64,000 nucleotides of DNA from Aldehydirespirator sp965220485 (GCA_965220485.1 OZ244832.1:4154001-4218000); one strand, 5' to 3'; shown: positions 17,476 through 27,039, counted from the first letter of the stretch. Notes: generated by a model not told the origin, from the letters alone. Program-made: numbers and translations.

Positions 17476-18036
17476 CTAGACGCCCAGGGCGGTGATGGGG
17501 AGGACCGTGGTTCCGTCGGGCCGGTCGTAGCCGTATCCGGCGGCGGTGATGATCAGCAGCTTGGGCGGCTTTTGCATCCGTGAGTCGTCAACCTTTGCCC
17601 GCAGGCGCAAGAGCGACCGGGCAGCCTGCTCGATGCCGTCGTCCCCGCCGAGCTTGACCTCCGCTGCAAGCCACCGCCCGTCGCGTGCCTCGACGATGGC
17701 ATCGACCTCCAGCTTGTCGCTGTCGCGATAGTGGTAGACGGAGGCCTGGCTGGTCTGGCTGTAGATGCGCAGGTCGCGCACGACCAGCGACTCGAACAGG
17801 AACCCGAGCGCCTCCAGGTCGGCCAAGAGCCGCTGCGGGGTTGCAGCCAGGGCCGCGCCGGCGAGCGACGGATCCACAAAGTGCCGCTTGGGCGAACTCT
17901 GGAGCGTGGCCCGTGATCGCAGGTGCGAGCGCCATGCCGGAGCGTCCTCCACGACAAACAGCCGCTCCAGCGAGCGCAGGTACTCGGTGGCTGTGGTGCG
18001 GTTGAGGGGCCGGTCGCGAACTCTCAGACCATTTCG
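17476..18036 (-). pseudogene. C-terminal (DUF4143) remnant of an AAA-type ATPase
   Basis: The open frame begins after a stop near 18036 without a good start. It reads LNRTTATEYLRSLERLFVV, then SSPKRHFVDPSLAGAAL and LEVDAIVEARDGRWLAAEVKLG, which is the typical C-terminal nuclease-like DUF4143 part of ATPases that contain it. The N-terminal ATPase half is missing. GTG 17952 could start a 158-residue product, but nothing suggests it functions alone. Confidence 0.65.
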
Positions 18037-18041
18037 GCGAT

Positions 18042-18100
18042 CCTACAGTTTCTGGAGTATGCAGCCTACAAGTTCAGGAGTATACAGCCTACAGATTCAG
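18042..18100 (+). repeat. 23-bp tandem repeat, about 2.5 copies
   Basis: Units at 18042-18064, 18065-18087 and a partial one at 18088-18100 share CCTACA and GGAGTAT blocks. They stand exactly at the broken 5' edge of the DUF4143 remnant. Origin unknown. Confidence 0.75.
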
Positions 18101-18164
18101 TCTCATCCAGCCAACAACCCGATGCCCCGGCGTGGGGCTGGGCATCAGCAGGCGTCGCGGCCGT

Positions 18165-19777
18165 TCAGGACGGGATGCTCACGCGGCTGCGGGCGCCGAT
18201 CTGGGCGTAGGTCATGTGGTCGCGGACGTACTGGGTGGTCGCGTCGCGCCCCGGCTCGTAGTCCCAGCCATGCCCGTTGGCGGCTACGGCGGCACGGAGC
18301 ACGCGGCGAGACCGCTGGGAGGCGAGCACCCGCTCGCGGATGGCCGCACTGTCCCAGCGCCGGTCGGTCTCCTCGGCAAAGGCAGCGGACAGGTCGGCGT
18401 GGTCGGGGTCGTGGGCCAGGTTGGTCCGCTCCAGCGGATCGGCCTCCACGTCGTAGAGCAGAGGCGGGTCGGAGTCGCAGTGGATGTACTTAGAACGTGC
18501 GCGGATAGGCGCTCCACAGCGTTTCGAATCGCTGGTAACACAGGCATCACTGCTACTGCTTCTCACCTATCCGCGCTGCCTCTTATGGCGGCCCCGGCGG
18601 ATCATGAACATCGGATGCGACGTCATCACGGCCATGTACTCGCCGACGGTCTCGTCGACATCATCGGTGCCGCCGCAGGCGAGTTCCCAAAGGCTGCGCC
18701 CGGAGACCGGGCTGTCGTACTCGGGCCGGGCACCGCCGTCGGAGGCGATGTCGAGCAGCGTCGGCAACAGGTCGAGCAGGGAGCAGGCGTTGGGCGCGGC
18801 CGTGCCGGGCGGGATTCCGGGTCCGGCCATGATCAGAGGCACCCGGGCCGAGCGCTCGAAGAACGACATCTTGAAGAACACGCCCCGGTCGCCCAGCATG
18901 TCGCCGTGGTCGCTGGTGACGATGACAACGGTGTCCTCAAGACGACCGGTTTCCGCCAGCGCATCGACGAGACGGCCGAGCCAGGAGTCGAAATAGCTGG
19001 TGGCGGCGTAGTACCCGTGGCGGGCGTTCCGGCACTGGTCCTCGGTGAATCGGACGGTGTCGGCCTGGATGCCTCGGCGTATGCGCAGCGTGTGGGGGTC
19101 GATCGCGTCATCGCTGATGGGATCGGGCGGGTCGATGTCGTCGGGATCGTAGAGGTTCCACCATTCCGGGCGGGCCTCGTAGGGGTCGTGGGGATGGGTG
19201 AACGACGCCACCAGGAAGAACGGCCGCTCGTCCTCACTCGGGCGGGCCAAGTCATAGAGGCGGCGCACCGCCGCGAACCCGACCTCGTCGTCGAAGTTGA
19301 TCTGGAAGTTGGCCAGCACCGGCCCCGCCCCGGTGATGGTGTCCATGTCGTTGAACCACTTGCCCATGCGCTCGGTGGCCACATCCCAGTTGGCGGTCCA
19401 GGCGAAGTCCGACGGGTAGACGTCGGTGGTGAGGCACTCCTCGAAGCCGTGGAGCTGGTCGGGTCCGATGAAGTGCATCTTTCCCGACAGGGTGGTGCGG
19501 TAGCCGCCTAGACGCAGGTAGTGGGCCAGCGTGGGGATCGACGCCAGGAACTCCGCTCCGTTGTCGAACGCCCCGATCTCGGACGCGAGACGCCCGACAT
19601 CATCGAGAACCGCGACGGGGCGCACAGCGGCGAGCTGCAATAGGCGGCGTCGAAACGAACACCTCGCTCGGTCAGGGCGTCCATGGCCGGCGTTCGCACC
19701 AGCGGATGCCCGTAGGCGCCGGTGAAGTGCGGGGCCAGCTGGTCGGCCATCACCACCAAGATGTTGGGTTTGCGCAT
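18165..19777 (-). pseudogene. Choline-sulfatase-like sulfatase, disrupted
   Basis: The type I sulfatase gene starts at ATG 19777. The N-terminus carries the formylglycine motif CAPSR (Cys52) after RKPNILVVMADQLAPH. A one-base deletion near 19591-19594 shifts the frame just after SMMSG. The correct reading resumes as LASEIGAFDNGAEF and continues through KMHFIGPDQLHGFE and TSDHGDMLGDRG. At 18493-18585 a 93-bp element introduces a stop; removing it restores RRGRHKYIHCDSDPP and the rest of the C-terminus to 18165. An IS630 element also separates the gene from its promoter. It is a clear pseudogene. Confidence 0.88.
18489..18585 (+). mobile_element. 89-bp palindromic mini-element flanked by CTTA, copy 1
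   Basis: CTTA at 18489-18492 and 18582-18585 brackets 89 bp. Excising one CTTA plus the 89 bp rebuilds the sulfatase frame exactly. An 11-bp perfect inverted repeat (GCGCGGATAGG and CCTATCCGCGC) lies near the ends, with an internal CAGCG/CGCTG hairpin. A second copy of the same length lies at 62850-62946. It has no coding capacity. It is either a MITE with a 4-bp duplication or an IS200/IS605-like non-autonomous element whose right end is CTTA. Confidence 0.85.
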
Positions 19778-19783
19778 GGCCGG

Positions 19784-19789
19784 ACGCTA
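19784..19789 (-). promoter_or_regulatory. Interrupted -10 box of the sulfatase
   Basis: On the minus strand TAGCGT ends six bases before ATG 19777. Its first two bases are the TA at which the IS630 element inserted, so the -10 hexamer survives but everything upstream was replaced. Confidence 0.5.
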
Positions 19790-20905
19790 GTGGTCACGCG
19801 CGTAAGTGATGTTGCTGTTGGTGGGGTTGGTGGCTTGGTAGGTCCATTTGAAGGGTTTGGCTTGGTTGTTGTAGTCGTCGATGTAGTCGAGGATGGCTCC
19901 GGCGAGGTCGCTGGTGTGGTTGAACTCGGCGGTGTCGAGGAGTTGGCGGGTGAGGATCGAGAACCACATCTCGATCTGGTTGAGCCAGGAGGCGTGGGTG
20001 GGGGTGCGGTGCAGGAAGACTCGGTGGTGGTCGTCGAGGAACTCCTCGACGGCTTTGGTTCCGTGGGTGGCGAGGTTGTCGACGATGCAGTGCAGCTCGA
20101 GGTGCGCGGGGACTTGTGAGTCGAGCTCGGCGAGGAACGCGACGAAGTTCTGCGAGCGGGTCGAGCCGGTGGGCGCGGCGATGACTTTGCCGGTGGCGCA
20201 CTCGAACGCGGCGAACAGCGGCATGGTGCCGTGGCGGCGGTACTCGAACTCCTGGCGGGCGGGCCGCGCCGGGCTCGAGGCGCTGCGGGGCCGCGCCGCG
20301 CCGGTGGGCCCGGCGCGGCTCTTGGCCTGTATCGCGGTCTTCTCGTCGACGCTGAACACCGCCCAGTCGTCCTCGGGCTCCAGGTACAGCCCGCAGATGT
20401 CCACGGCCTTGTCGTCGAAGTCGGGGTCATGGGAGGCCATCCATGAGCGGACCTGCCACGGCTTGAGGCCCATCGACTTGCAGATCCGCCACACCTGGGA
20501 GTCCGAGATGGCGATGCCGCGGCGCTCGCGCAGCACCCGGGCGACCTCCGGCATCGACATGCGCGCCCTCAGGCGGCGCCCGCCGAGCCGGCCGGGCTCC
20601 GCGGGGCGCGTCGTGATCGTCTTGACCAGCGCCAGCCTCTCCGCGGGCCCATACACCAGCGGCCGCCCCGAGCGCGGCCTGTCGCCCAGCCCCTCGAGGC
20701 CCTCCCCGCGCCAGCGGCGCCTCCACACGTCGACCCGGTTGCGGTTCAGGCCAACCGCCTCGCCGATCACCGGCGACGACAGCCCCTCAGAGGCCATCAG
20801 CACGATCCTGGCCCGCTGCCAGTCGCGCCGCGGCGTCGCCGACGCCGACACCCGCGCCTCCAGCACCGCCCGATCGGCATCCGACACTTCCACTGCCACC
20901 GGCAT
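19787..20905 (-). CDS. IS630-family transposase
   Basis: A 372-residue DDE transposase whose catalytic residues all appear intact: Asp in VFSVDEKTAIQAK, Asp in HCIVDNLATHGT and Glu in ASWLNQIEMWF. Helix-turn-helix domains occupy about residues 10-110 (SSPVIGEAVGLNRNRVDVWRRRW). An Ala/Arg/Pro-rich insertion follows the first Asp. The TAG stop is formed by the target TA plus host G. ATG 20905 is chosen; GTG 20911 is equally possible. It is only distantly similar to the transposase at 8.7-9.8 kb. Confidence 0.9.
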   Translation of the reverse strand: MPVAVEVSDADRAVLEARVSASATPRRDWQRARIVLMASEGLSSPVIGEAVGLNRNRVDVWRRRWRGEGLEGLGDRPRSGRPLVYGPAERLALVKTITTRPAEPGRLGGRRLRARMSMPEVARVLRERRGIAISDSQVWRICKSMGLKPWQVRSWMASHDPDFDDKAVDICGLYLEPEDDWAVFSVDEKTAIQAKSRAGPTGAARPRSASSPARPARQEFEYRRHGTMPLFAAFECATGKVIAAPTGSTRSQNFVAFLAELDSQVPAHLELHCIVDNLATHGTKAVEEFLDDHHRVFLHRTPTHASWLNQIEMWFSILTRQLLDTAEFNHTSDLAGAILDYIDDYNNQAKPFKWTYQATNPTNSNITYARDH

Positions 20906-20956
20906 AGTCACAACCCGACCCTAACACAGCCATATGACTAACGCGAGCATGCACTA
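19788..20956 (-). mobile_element. IS630-family insertion sequence in the sulfatase promoter
   Basis: TA dinucleotides at 19788-19789 and 20955-20956 flank 1165 bp. The ends are imperfect inverted repeats (about 17 of 24 matches starting CTAGTG). The site is CTAG, as for the other copy. The insertion point lies within a TAGCGT hexamer six bases before the sulfatase ATG. Confidence 0.85.
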
Positions 20957-20992
20957 GTACCGCTGTTGCGGGATCTTGCGCAATTCGAACGT

Positions 20993-21091
20993 AGAGGCCG
21001 AGCGAATAGGCCGCAGTTTCGCGGGGATTTTGCGAGGCCCTCAGCGAGGTCGTGGCCCGAGCGGCCCGTGAGCGCAGCGAACAAGAGCGGG
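20993..21091 (+). repeat. Dispersed intergenic repeat, copy A
   Basis: The core at 21041-21091 (GTGGCCCGAGCGGCCCGTG followed by AGCGCAGCGAACAAGAGCGG) recurs at 31775-31826 and 48855-48906, and inverted at 35169-35266. The flank 20993-21040 also resembles copy C. All copies lie between genes. Confidence 0.85.
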
Positions 21092-21153
21092 CAATACGAT
21101 GCTTCACCGCGAGCGACTGGCACCTATTTGCGGGCGCTCATATTGTCCCGAGC

Positions 21154-21741
21154 ATGCAGCGGTACAGCGAGACTATGCCGAGAGCAGTGGCCGGGGTGCT
21201 GCTCACCCACGGTGCCGGCGGGGGCGCCGACCATCGCACGCTCGTCGTGTTGGAGGACTCGCTCGAGGTGCCCGTGCACCGCATGGAGTTCGGCTACCGG
21301 GCTCAGGGCCGCCGCTTCCCCGACCGGGCTCCGAAGCTGATCGCCGAGGTACGCGCCCGGGCCGAGGCCTTGGCGGCCGACCTCGGCACCACCACGGCCC
21401 GGCTCGTGCTCGGCGGGCGATCGCTGGGGGGACGCATGTGCTCCATGGCGGTGTCCGAGGGCCTGCCCGCGGCCGGGCTGGTGCTGCTCAGCTACCCGCT
21501 GCACCCGCCCCGCAAGCCTGACAGGCTGCGAGTGGAGCACTTCGGCAACATCGACGTGCCGGTGCTGTTCGTCAACGGCGACCGGGATCCCTTCGGCACG
21601 CCCGAGGAGTTTGAGGCCCACATCGGTGACATCCCGGGCGACGTGACCGTCCGCTGGCTCGAACGCCAGGGCCATAATCCCAAGCCGTCGGCCGACGCCG
21701 AGATCGTGGCTGCGGTCGGCGCCTTCTTGGCCGCGCTCTAG
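21154..21741 (+). CDS. Small alpha/beta hydrolase (KANL3/Tex30-like)
   Basis: A 195-residue hydrolase of unknown substrate. The N-terminal strand is followed by LLTHGAGGGADH. The nucleophile elbow is LGGRSLGGRM. Asp lies in VNGDRDPFGT and His in RQGHNPKPS, which completes a Ser-Asp-His triad. The family is widespread and poorly characterised. ATG 21154 is chosen; ATG 21175 is also plausible. Confidence 0.85.
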   Translation: MQRYSETMPRAVAGVLLTHGAGGGADHRTLVVLEDSLEVPVHRMEFGYRAQGRRFPDRAPKLIAEVRARAEALAADLGTTTARLVLGGRSLGGRMCSMAVSEGLPAAGLVLLSYPLHPPRKPDRLRVEHFGNIDVPVLFVNGDRDPFGTPEEFEAHIGDIPGDVTVRWLERQGHNPKPSADAEIVAAVGAFLAAL

Positions 21742-21760
21742 GACCCCCTGTCCGTCAGGC

Positions 21761-21813
21761 CGAACATCAAGCAGTTAGCCACACCACATGTGGCAAACCG
21801 ATTGAAGTTCGTT
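21761..21813 (+). repeat. 53-bp dispersed repeat, copy 1
   Basis: It is near-identical (three mismatches) to 39986-40038. The centre contains the palindrome CCACATGTGG. Both copies are intergenic. Function unknown. Confidence 0.85.
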
Positions 21814-21857
21814 GGCAGGGCGGTGACATCACCCCTTCTGCGTGCGGAGCCCGGCAG

Positions 21858-21863
21858 TAGCCT
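21858..21863 (+). promoter_or_regulatory. Candidate prfA -10 box, leaderless start
   Basis: TAGCCT ends seven bases before ATG 21871. The same hexamer and spacing precede ligA at 37573-37578. Confidence 0.45.
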
Positions 21864-21870
21864 CGAAGCC

Positions 21871-22941
21871 ATGCTGGAGCGGATAGCCGGCCTCGAAGAC
21901 GAGTTGCGAGATGTGGAGATGCGCCTGGGTGATCCCGCGGTGCAGTCCGACCCGCGCCGTCTGGCTGAGCTGGGCCGCCGCCACAAGCAGCTCGACGAGA
22001 TCGTGGCGGTAGGTTGCCGGCTGCGGGCCGCGATCGACGACTGCGGCGAGGCCCGCCGGATGCACGCCGCGGCCGACGCAGCCGAGAGGGCTGAGTTGCG
22101 CGAGATGATCGATGAGCTCGAAGCAGCCGCGGCCGCAGCCACCGAGGAGCTGAGGGTCCTGCTGCTTCCGCCCGACCCCAACGAGGGCCGCAACGTGATC
22201 GTCGAGATCCGTGGCGCGGCCGGCGGCGAGGAGGCCAATCTCTTCGCCCGCGACCTGTATCTGATGTATCAGGCCTTCGCCCGGCGGCGGCGCTGGAAGC
22301 TGGAGCCGCTGGCCGCTTCTCCCTCCGATCTCGGCGGGTACACCGAGGTGAGCGGCCTCATCTCCGGCGACCAGGCCTGGACCCGCATGAAGCACGAGGC
22401 CGGCACCCACCGGGTGCAGCGGGTGCCGGTGACCGAGTCCCAGGGACGGGTGCACACCTCGTCGGCCACCGTGTCGGTGCTGCCCGAGGCCAAGGAAGTC
22501 GACGTGCAGATCGACGAGTCCGACCTGCAGGTCGACGTCTTCCGCTCGTCGGGGCCCGGCGGCCAGTCGGTCAACACCACCGACTCGGCGGTGCGGATCA
22601 CCCACCTGCCCACCGGCCTGGTGGTGGCGATGCAGGACGAGAAGAGCCAACTCCAGAACAAGCAGAAGGCGCTGCGGGTGCTGCGGTCGAGGTTGCTGCA
22701 GGCCGAGCAGCAGCGCGCCTCGGCCGAGCAGTCGGCCATGCGCAGGGGCCAGGTCGGCGGCGGCGACCGGTCCGAGAAGATCCGCACCTACAACAAGAAG
22801 GAGAACCGGGTCACGGACCACCGCATCGGGCTCACCCTCTACAAGCTCGACCGGGTCTTGGCCGGCGAGCTCGACGAGTTGAGCGACGCGCTCGTGCAGG
22901 ATGAGCAGCGGACGCTGCTAGCCACCGGCGACAACGCCTGA
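21871..22941 (+). CDS. prfA: Peptide chain release factor 1
   Basis: The factor recognises UAA and UAG and triggers peptide release on the ribosome. It has 356 residues, normal length. The codon-recognition tripeptide PVT (186-188) marks RF1 rather than RF2, and the catalytic GGQ is at 230-232 in GPGGQSVN. ATG 21871 is the family start and is preceded by a TAGCCT box. It is followed after 13 bp by prmC, whose product methylates the GGQ glutamine, the usual pairing. Confidence 0.97.
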   Translation: MLERIAGLEDELRDVEMRLGDPAVQSDPRRLAELGRRHKQLDEIVAVGCRLRAAIDDCGEARRMHAAADAAERAELREMIDELEAAAAAATEELRVLLLPPDPNEGRNVIVEIRGAAGGEEANLFARDLYLMYQAFARRRRWKLEPLAASPSDLGGYTEVSGLISGDQAWTRMKHEAGTHRVQRVPVTESQGRVHTSSATVSVLPEAKEVDVQIDESDLQVDVFRSSGPGGQSVNTTDSAVRITHLPTGLVVAMQDEKSQLQNKQKALRVLRSRLLQAEQQRASAEQSAMRRGQVGGGDRSEKIRTYNKKENRVTDHRIGLTLYKLDRVLAGELDELSDALVQDEQRTLLATGDNA

Positions 22942-22954
22942 GGACGCTACGCCA

Positions 22955-24058
22955 GTGCCCGAGTCGAGCCGGCCGCACGAGGCGGTCAGGAACACCGAGG
23001 CGGGAGTCGGAGTCGTGGCGGGCACTCGGGCCGAGGCGGGGGTCGAAGTCGTGGCGGACAGGAACACTGCGGCGGGGGTCGAGGTCGTGGCGGACAGGAA
23101 CACTGCGGCGGGGGTCGAGGTCGTGGCGGACAGGAACGCCGCGGCGGGGGTCGAGGTCGTGGCGGACAGGAACGCCGAAGCGGTGTCGTGGCGTGATCTG
23201 CTCGCCGAAGCGCAGCGCCGCCTGGCTGTGATCCCCGCAGTGGAGACGCCGGATGTGGACGCCCGGCGAATCGTGGAGGCCGCGGCGGGGGCAGCGCCAG
23301 CGGAGTTCGAGAGCGTCCTCGACGAGCCGGCCACGAAGCGGTCCGCCGCCTGGTTCCATTCGATGCTGGAACGACGCGGCGCGGGCGAGCCGCTGCAGTA
23401 CGTGGTGGGTTCGTGGAGCTTCCGGACTCTCGATCTGATGGTCGACCGCCGGGTGCTGATACCCCGGCCGGAGACCGAGGTCGTGGCTGGCTGGGCTGTG
23501 GACGAGGTGGCGCGGCGCTCGGCTGCCTCGGGCCGCGACCGTGAGGTGGTCGTTGTGGATCTGGGCACGGGATCGGGCGCCATCGCGCTGTCGGTGGCTG
23601 TCGAGTGCCCCAGCGCCCGGGTGTACGCCACCGACGTGTCGGCCGAGGCTCTCGCGGTGGCTCGAGCCAACCTGGCCGGCATCGGCCGGGCCGCGGCCCG
23701 GGTGAGCCTGCGTGAAGGCGACTGGTTCGAGGCCCTGCCCAACGCCCTGCGGGGATCGGTGGACATGGTGGTGTCGAACCCGCCTTACATCGGCACCGGC
23801 GAGGAGCTGCCTCCGGTGGTGGCCGACTGGGAGCCGCCGGTGGCGCTGTGGTCCGGGCCCGCAGGCCACGAGGCGGTCGAGCAGGTGATCGGGGGCGCAC
23901 CGAGGTGGCTCAAGCCGGGCGGGGCCCTGGTCCTGGAGGTGGCGTCGCATCGAGCCCATGAGTCGGCGCGCATAGCCGCGGAGACCGGCTTCGTCGACGT
24001 GCGGGTGGAGCGCGACCTGGCCGGCCTGGAGCGGGTCGTGATCGGGCACCGGCCGTGA
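22955..24058 (+). CDS. prmC: Release factor glutamine methyltransferase with repeat-expanded N-terminus
   Basis: An SAM-dependent methyltransferase that modifies the GGQ glutamine of release factors. SAM motif GTGSG is at about 204-208 and the catalytic NPPY at 275-278. The 367 residues exceed the usual length of about 280 because residues 15-74 are five copies of a 12-residue unit (AGVEVVADRN plus two). The normal enzyme begins near SWRDLLAEAQ (78). Translation starts at GTG 22955 with GAGGA just upstream, overlapping the prfA stop region. The 3' end overlaps tsaC (GTGA). Confidence 0.94.
   Translation: MPESSRPHEAVRNTEAGVGVVAGTRAEAGVEVVADRNTAAGVEVVADRNTAAGVEVVADRNAAAGVEVVADRNAEAVSWRDLLAEAQRRLAVIPAVETPDVDARRIVEAAAGAAPAEFESVLDEPATKRSAAWFHSMLERRGAGEPLQYVVGSWSFRTLDLMVDRRVLIPRPETEVVAGWAVDEVARRSAASGRDREVVVVDLGTGSGAIALSVAVECPSARVYATDVSAEALAVARANLAGIGRAAARVSLREGDWFEALPNALRGSVDMVVSNPPYIGTGEELPPVVADWEPPVALWSGPAGHEAVEQVIGGAPRWLKPGGALVLEVASHRAHESARIAAETGFVDVRVERDLAGLERVVIGHRP
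22997..23176 (+). repeat. 36-bp in-frame minisatellite in prmC
   Basis: Five 36-bp units encode 12-residue repeats; the last four are nearly identical and the first is degenerate. They lie between the start codon and the conserved PrmC fold. Confidence 0.9.
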
Positions 24059-24690
24059 ACATCCCCCGTCTGATGAGCGCGGACACGCCTCAACAGCGAT
24101 CAGCCGCGGTGGCGGAGGCGCTGGCCGTGTTGCGCGACGGCGAGCCTGTCGCCGTACCCACTGACACCGTGTACGGGCTGGCCGCCGACGCCGCCGACCC
24201 TGATGCCGTGCAGAGGTTGTTCGAGCTCAAGGAACGCCCGGCCGATCGAAGCATCGCCGTGCTCGTCAGCGACCAGGACGCGGCCGAGGAGTTGGTGCGT
24301 CTGTCGCCCCGGGCTCGCCTGCTTGCCGAGCGCTACTGGCCCGGGCCTGTCACCCTCGTGGCGGCCAGCTTGCCTAGCGCGCCCTCTCATCTGGGCGACA
24401 GCAACACGCTCGGAGTGCGCGTCCCCGACGACGCCATCGTCCGCAGCCTCGCCGCCGCGCACGGCCCGCTGGCGGTCACCAGCGCCAACCTCCACGGCGA
24501 TGCCACACCGTCCACTGCCCGCGGCGTGGCCGGACTGTTCCCGTCATTGAGTCTTGTGATCGATGCCGGCCCGCGTCCCGGGGCGTCGTCCACGGTCGTA
24601 GACGTCACCGGCCCCGTCCCTGCCATCCTGCGCGAGGGCCCCGTGACCCTTGACGAGATCGGCGCGACAGTGCTGCCGTCGGAGTCCTAG
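24055..24690 (+). CDS. tsaC: Threonylcarbamoyl-AMP synthase (Sua5/YrdC/YwlC family)
   Basis: The enzyme makes threonylcarbamoyl-adenylate for the t6A37 modification of ANN-decoding tRNAs. It has 211 residues, a single YrdC domain without a Sua5 C-terminal domain. Typical motifs are PTDTVYGLAADA, LKERPADRS, WPGPVTLV and VTSANLHGDATP. GTG 24055 overlaps the prmC stop (GTGA), so prfA-prmC-tsaC form one unit. Confidence 0.93.
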   Translation: MNIPRLMSADTPQQRSAAVAEALAVLRDGEPVAVPTDTVYGLAADAADPDAVQRLFELKERPADRSIAVLVSDQDAAEELVRLSPRARLLAERYWPGPVTLVAASLPSAPSHLGDSNTLGVRVPDDAIVRSLAAAHGPLAVTSANLHGDATPSTARGVAGLFPSLSLVIDAGPRPGASSTVVDVTGPVPAILREGPVTLDEIGATVLPSES

Positions 24691-24741
24691 GCCCAGAGCG
24701 CCGTAAGGGTCCCCGCCCTCCTCCAGACGGCTGCAGCGGGT

Positions 24742-24942
24742 CTACCCGAGCCACCTCCATGCAACGAAACCCAACACTGCAGATGGAGGCACGAGACACA
24801 GCCCCCAGACCAGCGCTTCCAGGCCTATGTCTGCTAGCCCGCGCCAAGGAGACAAGACTTGATCTGGACTGATGGTGGCGTGGGATCGCTTGCGGCGCCA
24901 CTCCCGAAACGCGGGGATCGCCTGCCTGAACTCCGTCCTCAT
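24742..24942 (-). CDS. Small single-helix membrane protein
   Basis: A 66-residue protein with a basic N-terminus (FREWRRKRSH) and a C-terminal hydrophobic helix (VWGLCLVPPSAVLGFVAW). Composition and strand bias look coding, but no family is recognised and no ribosome site is obvious. It is convergent with tsaC. Confidence 0.45.
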   Translation of the reverse strand: MRTEFRQAIPAFREWRRKRSHATISPDQVLSPWRGLADIGLEALVWGLCLVPPSAVLGFVAWRWLG

Positions 24943-25050
24943 CGCGGCTCCGGCTCGTCCATCTGAGTTCGCCCGACTCTCACCCTAGCGCTCGACCCTT
25001 CCGGCGCTTTGGCCGCAGACTTGTAGGCGGGCTGGGCCGGGTTTCGGGCC

Positions 25051-25155
25051 TAGGAGACTGCTGAGTAAGTCACAAATTGCTAGTTTCGTGATCATAAAAC
25101 CCCAGGTCAGAGGCTTGTGGGTTGGCCGAAATCGGCATTACTCAGCAGTCTCCTA
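25051..25155 (+). mobile_element. 101-bp IS630-like MITE upstream of rpiB
   Basis: Perfect 16-bp terminal inverted repeats (GGAGACTGCTGAGTAA at the left end) bound 25053-25153. TA dinucleotides flank both ends and the site is CTAG, as with the full IS630 elements. The interior is AT-rich and non-coding. It is too short for a transposase and must be non-autonomous. Confidence 0.8.
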
Positions 25156-25159
25156 GGAT
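25154..25159 (+). promoter_or_regulatory. rpiB -10 box at the MITE border
   Basis: TAGGAT ends seven bases before GTG 25167. Its TA is the right-hand target duplication of the MITE, so the hexamer was reconstituted while the upstream promoter was replaced. Confidence 0.55.
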
Positions 25160-25166
25160 TGCCTCC

Positions 25167-25610
25167 GTGCGGATCGCGGTCGGGGCAGACCATGCTGGTT
25201 ACGGACTCAAGCAGGCCCTGGCCGAGCACTTGCGGGCGGACGGCCACGACGTTACCGACTGCGGCACCCACTCCGCCGACCGGGTGGACTACCCCGACTT
25301 CGGAGCGGCCGTGGGCCGGGCCGTAGCCGAAGGCGACGCGGATATGGGCGTGTGCGTCTGCGGCAGCGGCAACGGGATCGCCATGGCCGCCAACAAGATC
25401 GCCGGCGTGCGGGCCGCGGTTGCCTACGACGTGACCTCGGCTCGCCTGGCCCGGGCCCACAACGACGCCAACGTGCTGTGCATCGGTGAGCGGCTCACCG
25501 GTGCGGAGGTCGCCCGCGAGGCGCTCGACGCCTGGCTGGGTGCCTCTTTCGACGGCGGCCGCCACCAGGCCCGGGTGGCCAAGCTCGACGCGCTCGGCGT
25601 CGAACACTGA
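25167..25610 (+). CDS. rpiB: Ribose 5-phosphate isomerase B
   Basis: The enzyme interconverts ribose 5-phosphate and ribulose 5-phosphate in the pentose phosphate pathway. It has 147 residues. The N-terminus MRIAVGADHAGYGLK is the family start and fixes GTG 25167. The active-site Cys is in VCVCGSGNG (Cys65), and His98/Asn99 lie in RAHNDANVL. The promoter region is a MITE, see 25051-25155. glyA follows 95 bp downstream. Confidence 0.95.
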   Translation: MRIAVGADHAGYGLKQALAEHLRADGHDVTDCGTHSADRVDYPDFGAAVGRAVAEGDADMGVCVCGSGNGIAMAANKIAGVRAAVAYDVTSARLARAHNDANVLCIGERLTGAEVAREALDAWLGASFDGGRHQARVAKLDALGVEH

Positions 25611-25705
25611 CGATCGGCGAGCCGCGCGGTTCGTGCCCGAGCCTCGCTACCGTGCGGCGCAGCATCCCAGCCGCAGCGCCCCCGCCGAAGGAGAATCGAG
25701 GAACA

Positions 25706-26940
<1,235 letters not shown>

Positions 26941-26962
<22 letters not shown>

Positions 26963-27039
26963 TCGCCGTTGCCGGGTGCGGGCTGCATGCTCATCGGAAC
27001 GGGTGTGAAGAAGGGGTTGGACGTCGAGGACCAGTCGCC
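26941..27039 (+). repeat. glyA 3'-end duplication, 72-bp offset
   Basis: The 27 bp at 26941-26967 covering the glyA stop recur at 27013-27039 with two mismatches. One of them destroys the TAG. Confidence 0.75.

Noticed and set aside
21052..21153. Longer N-terminus for the small hydrolase (ARAARERSEQE)
   Set aside because: The same peptide is encoded by repeat copies B and C, so it is repeat DNA, not protein.
25049..25157. Rho-independent terminator at the 20-bp inverted repeat
   Set aside because: The arms are 69 bp apart, TA flanks lie in CTAG and no T-run follows; a MITE explains it better.
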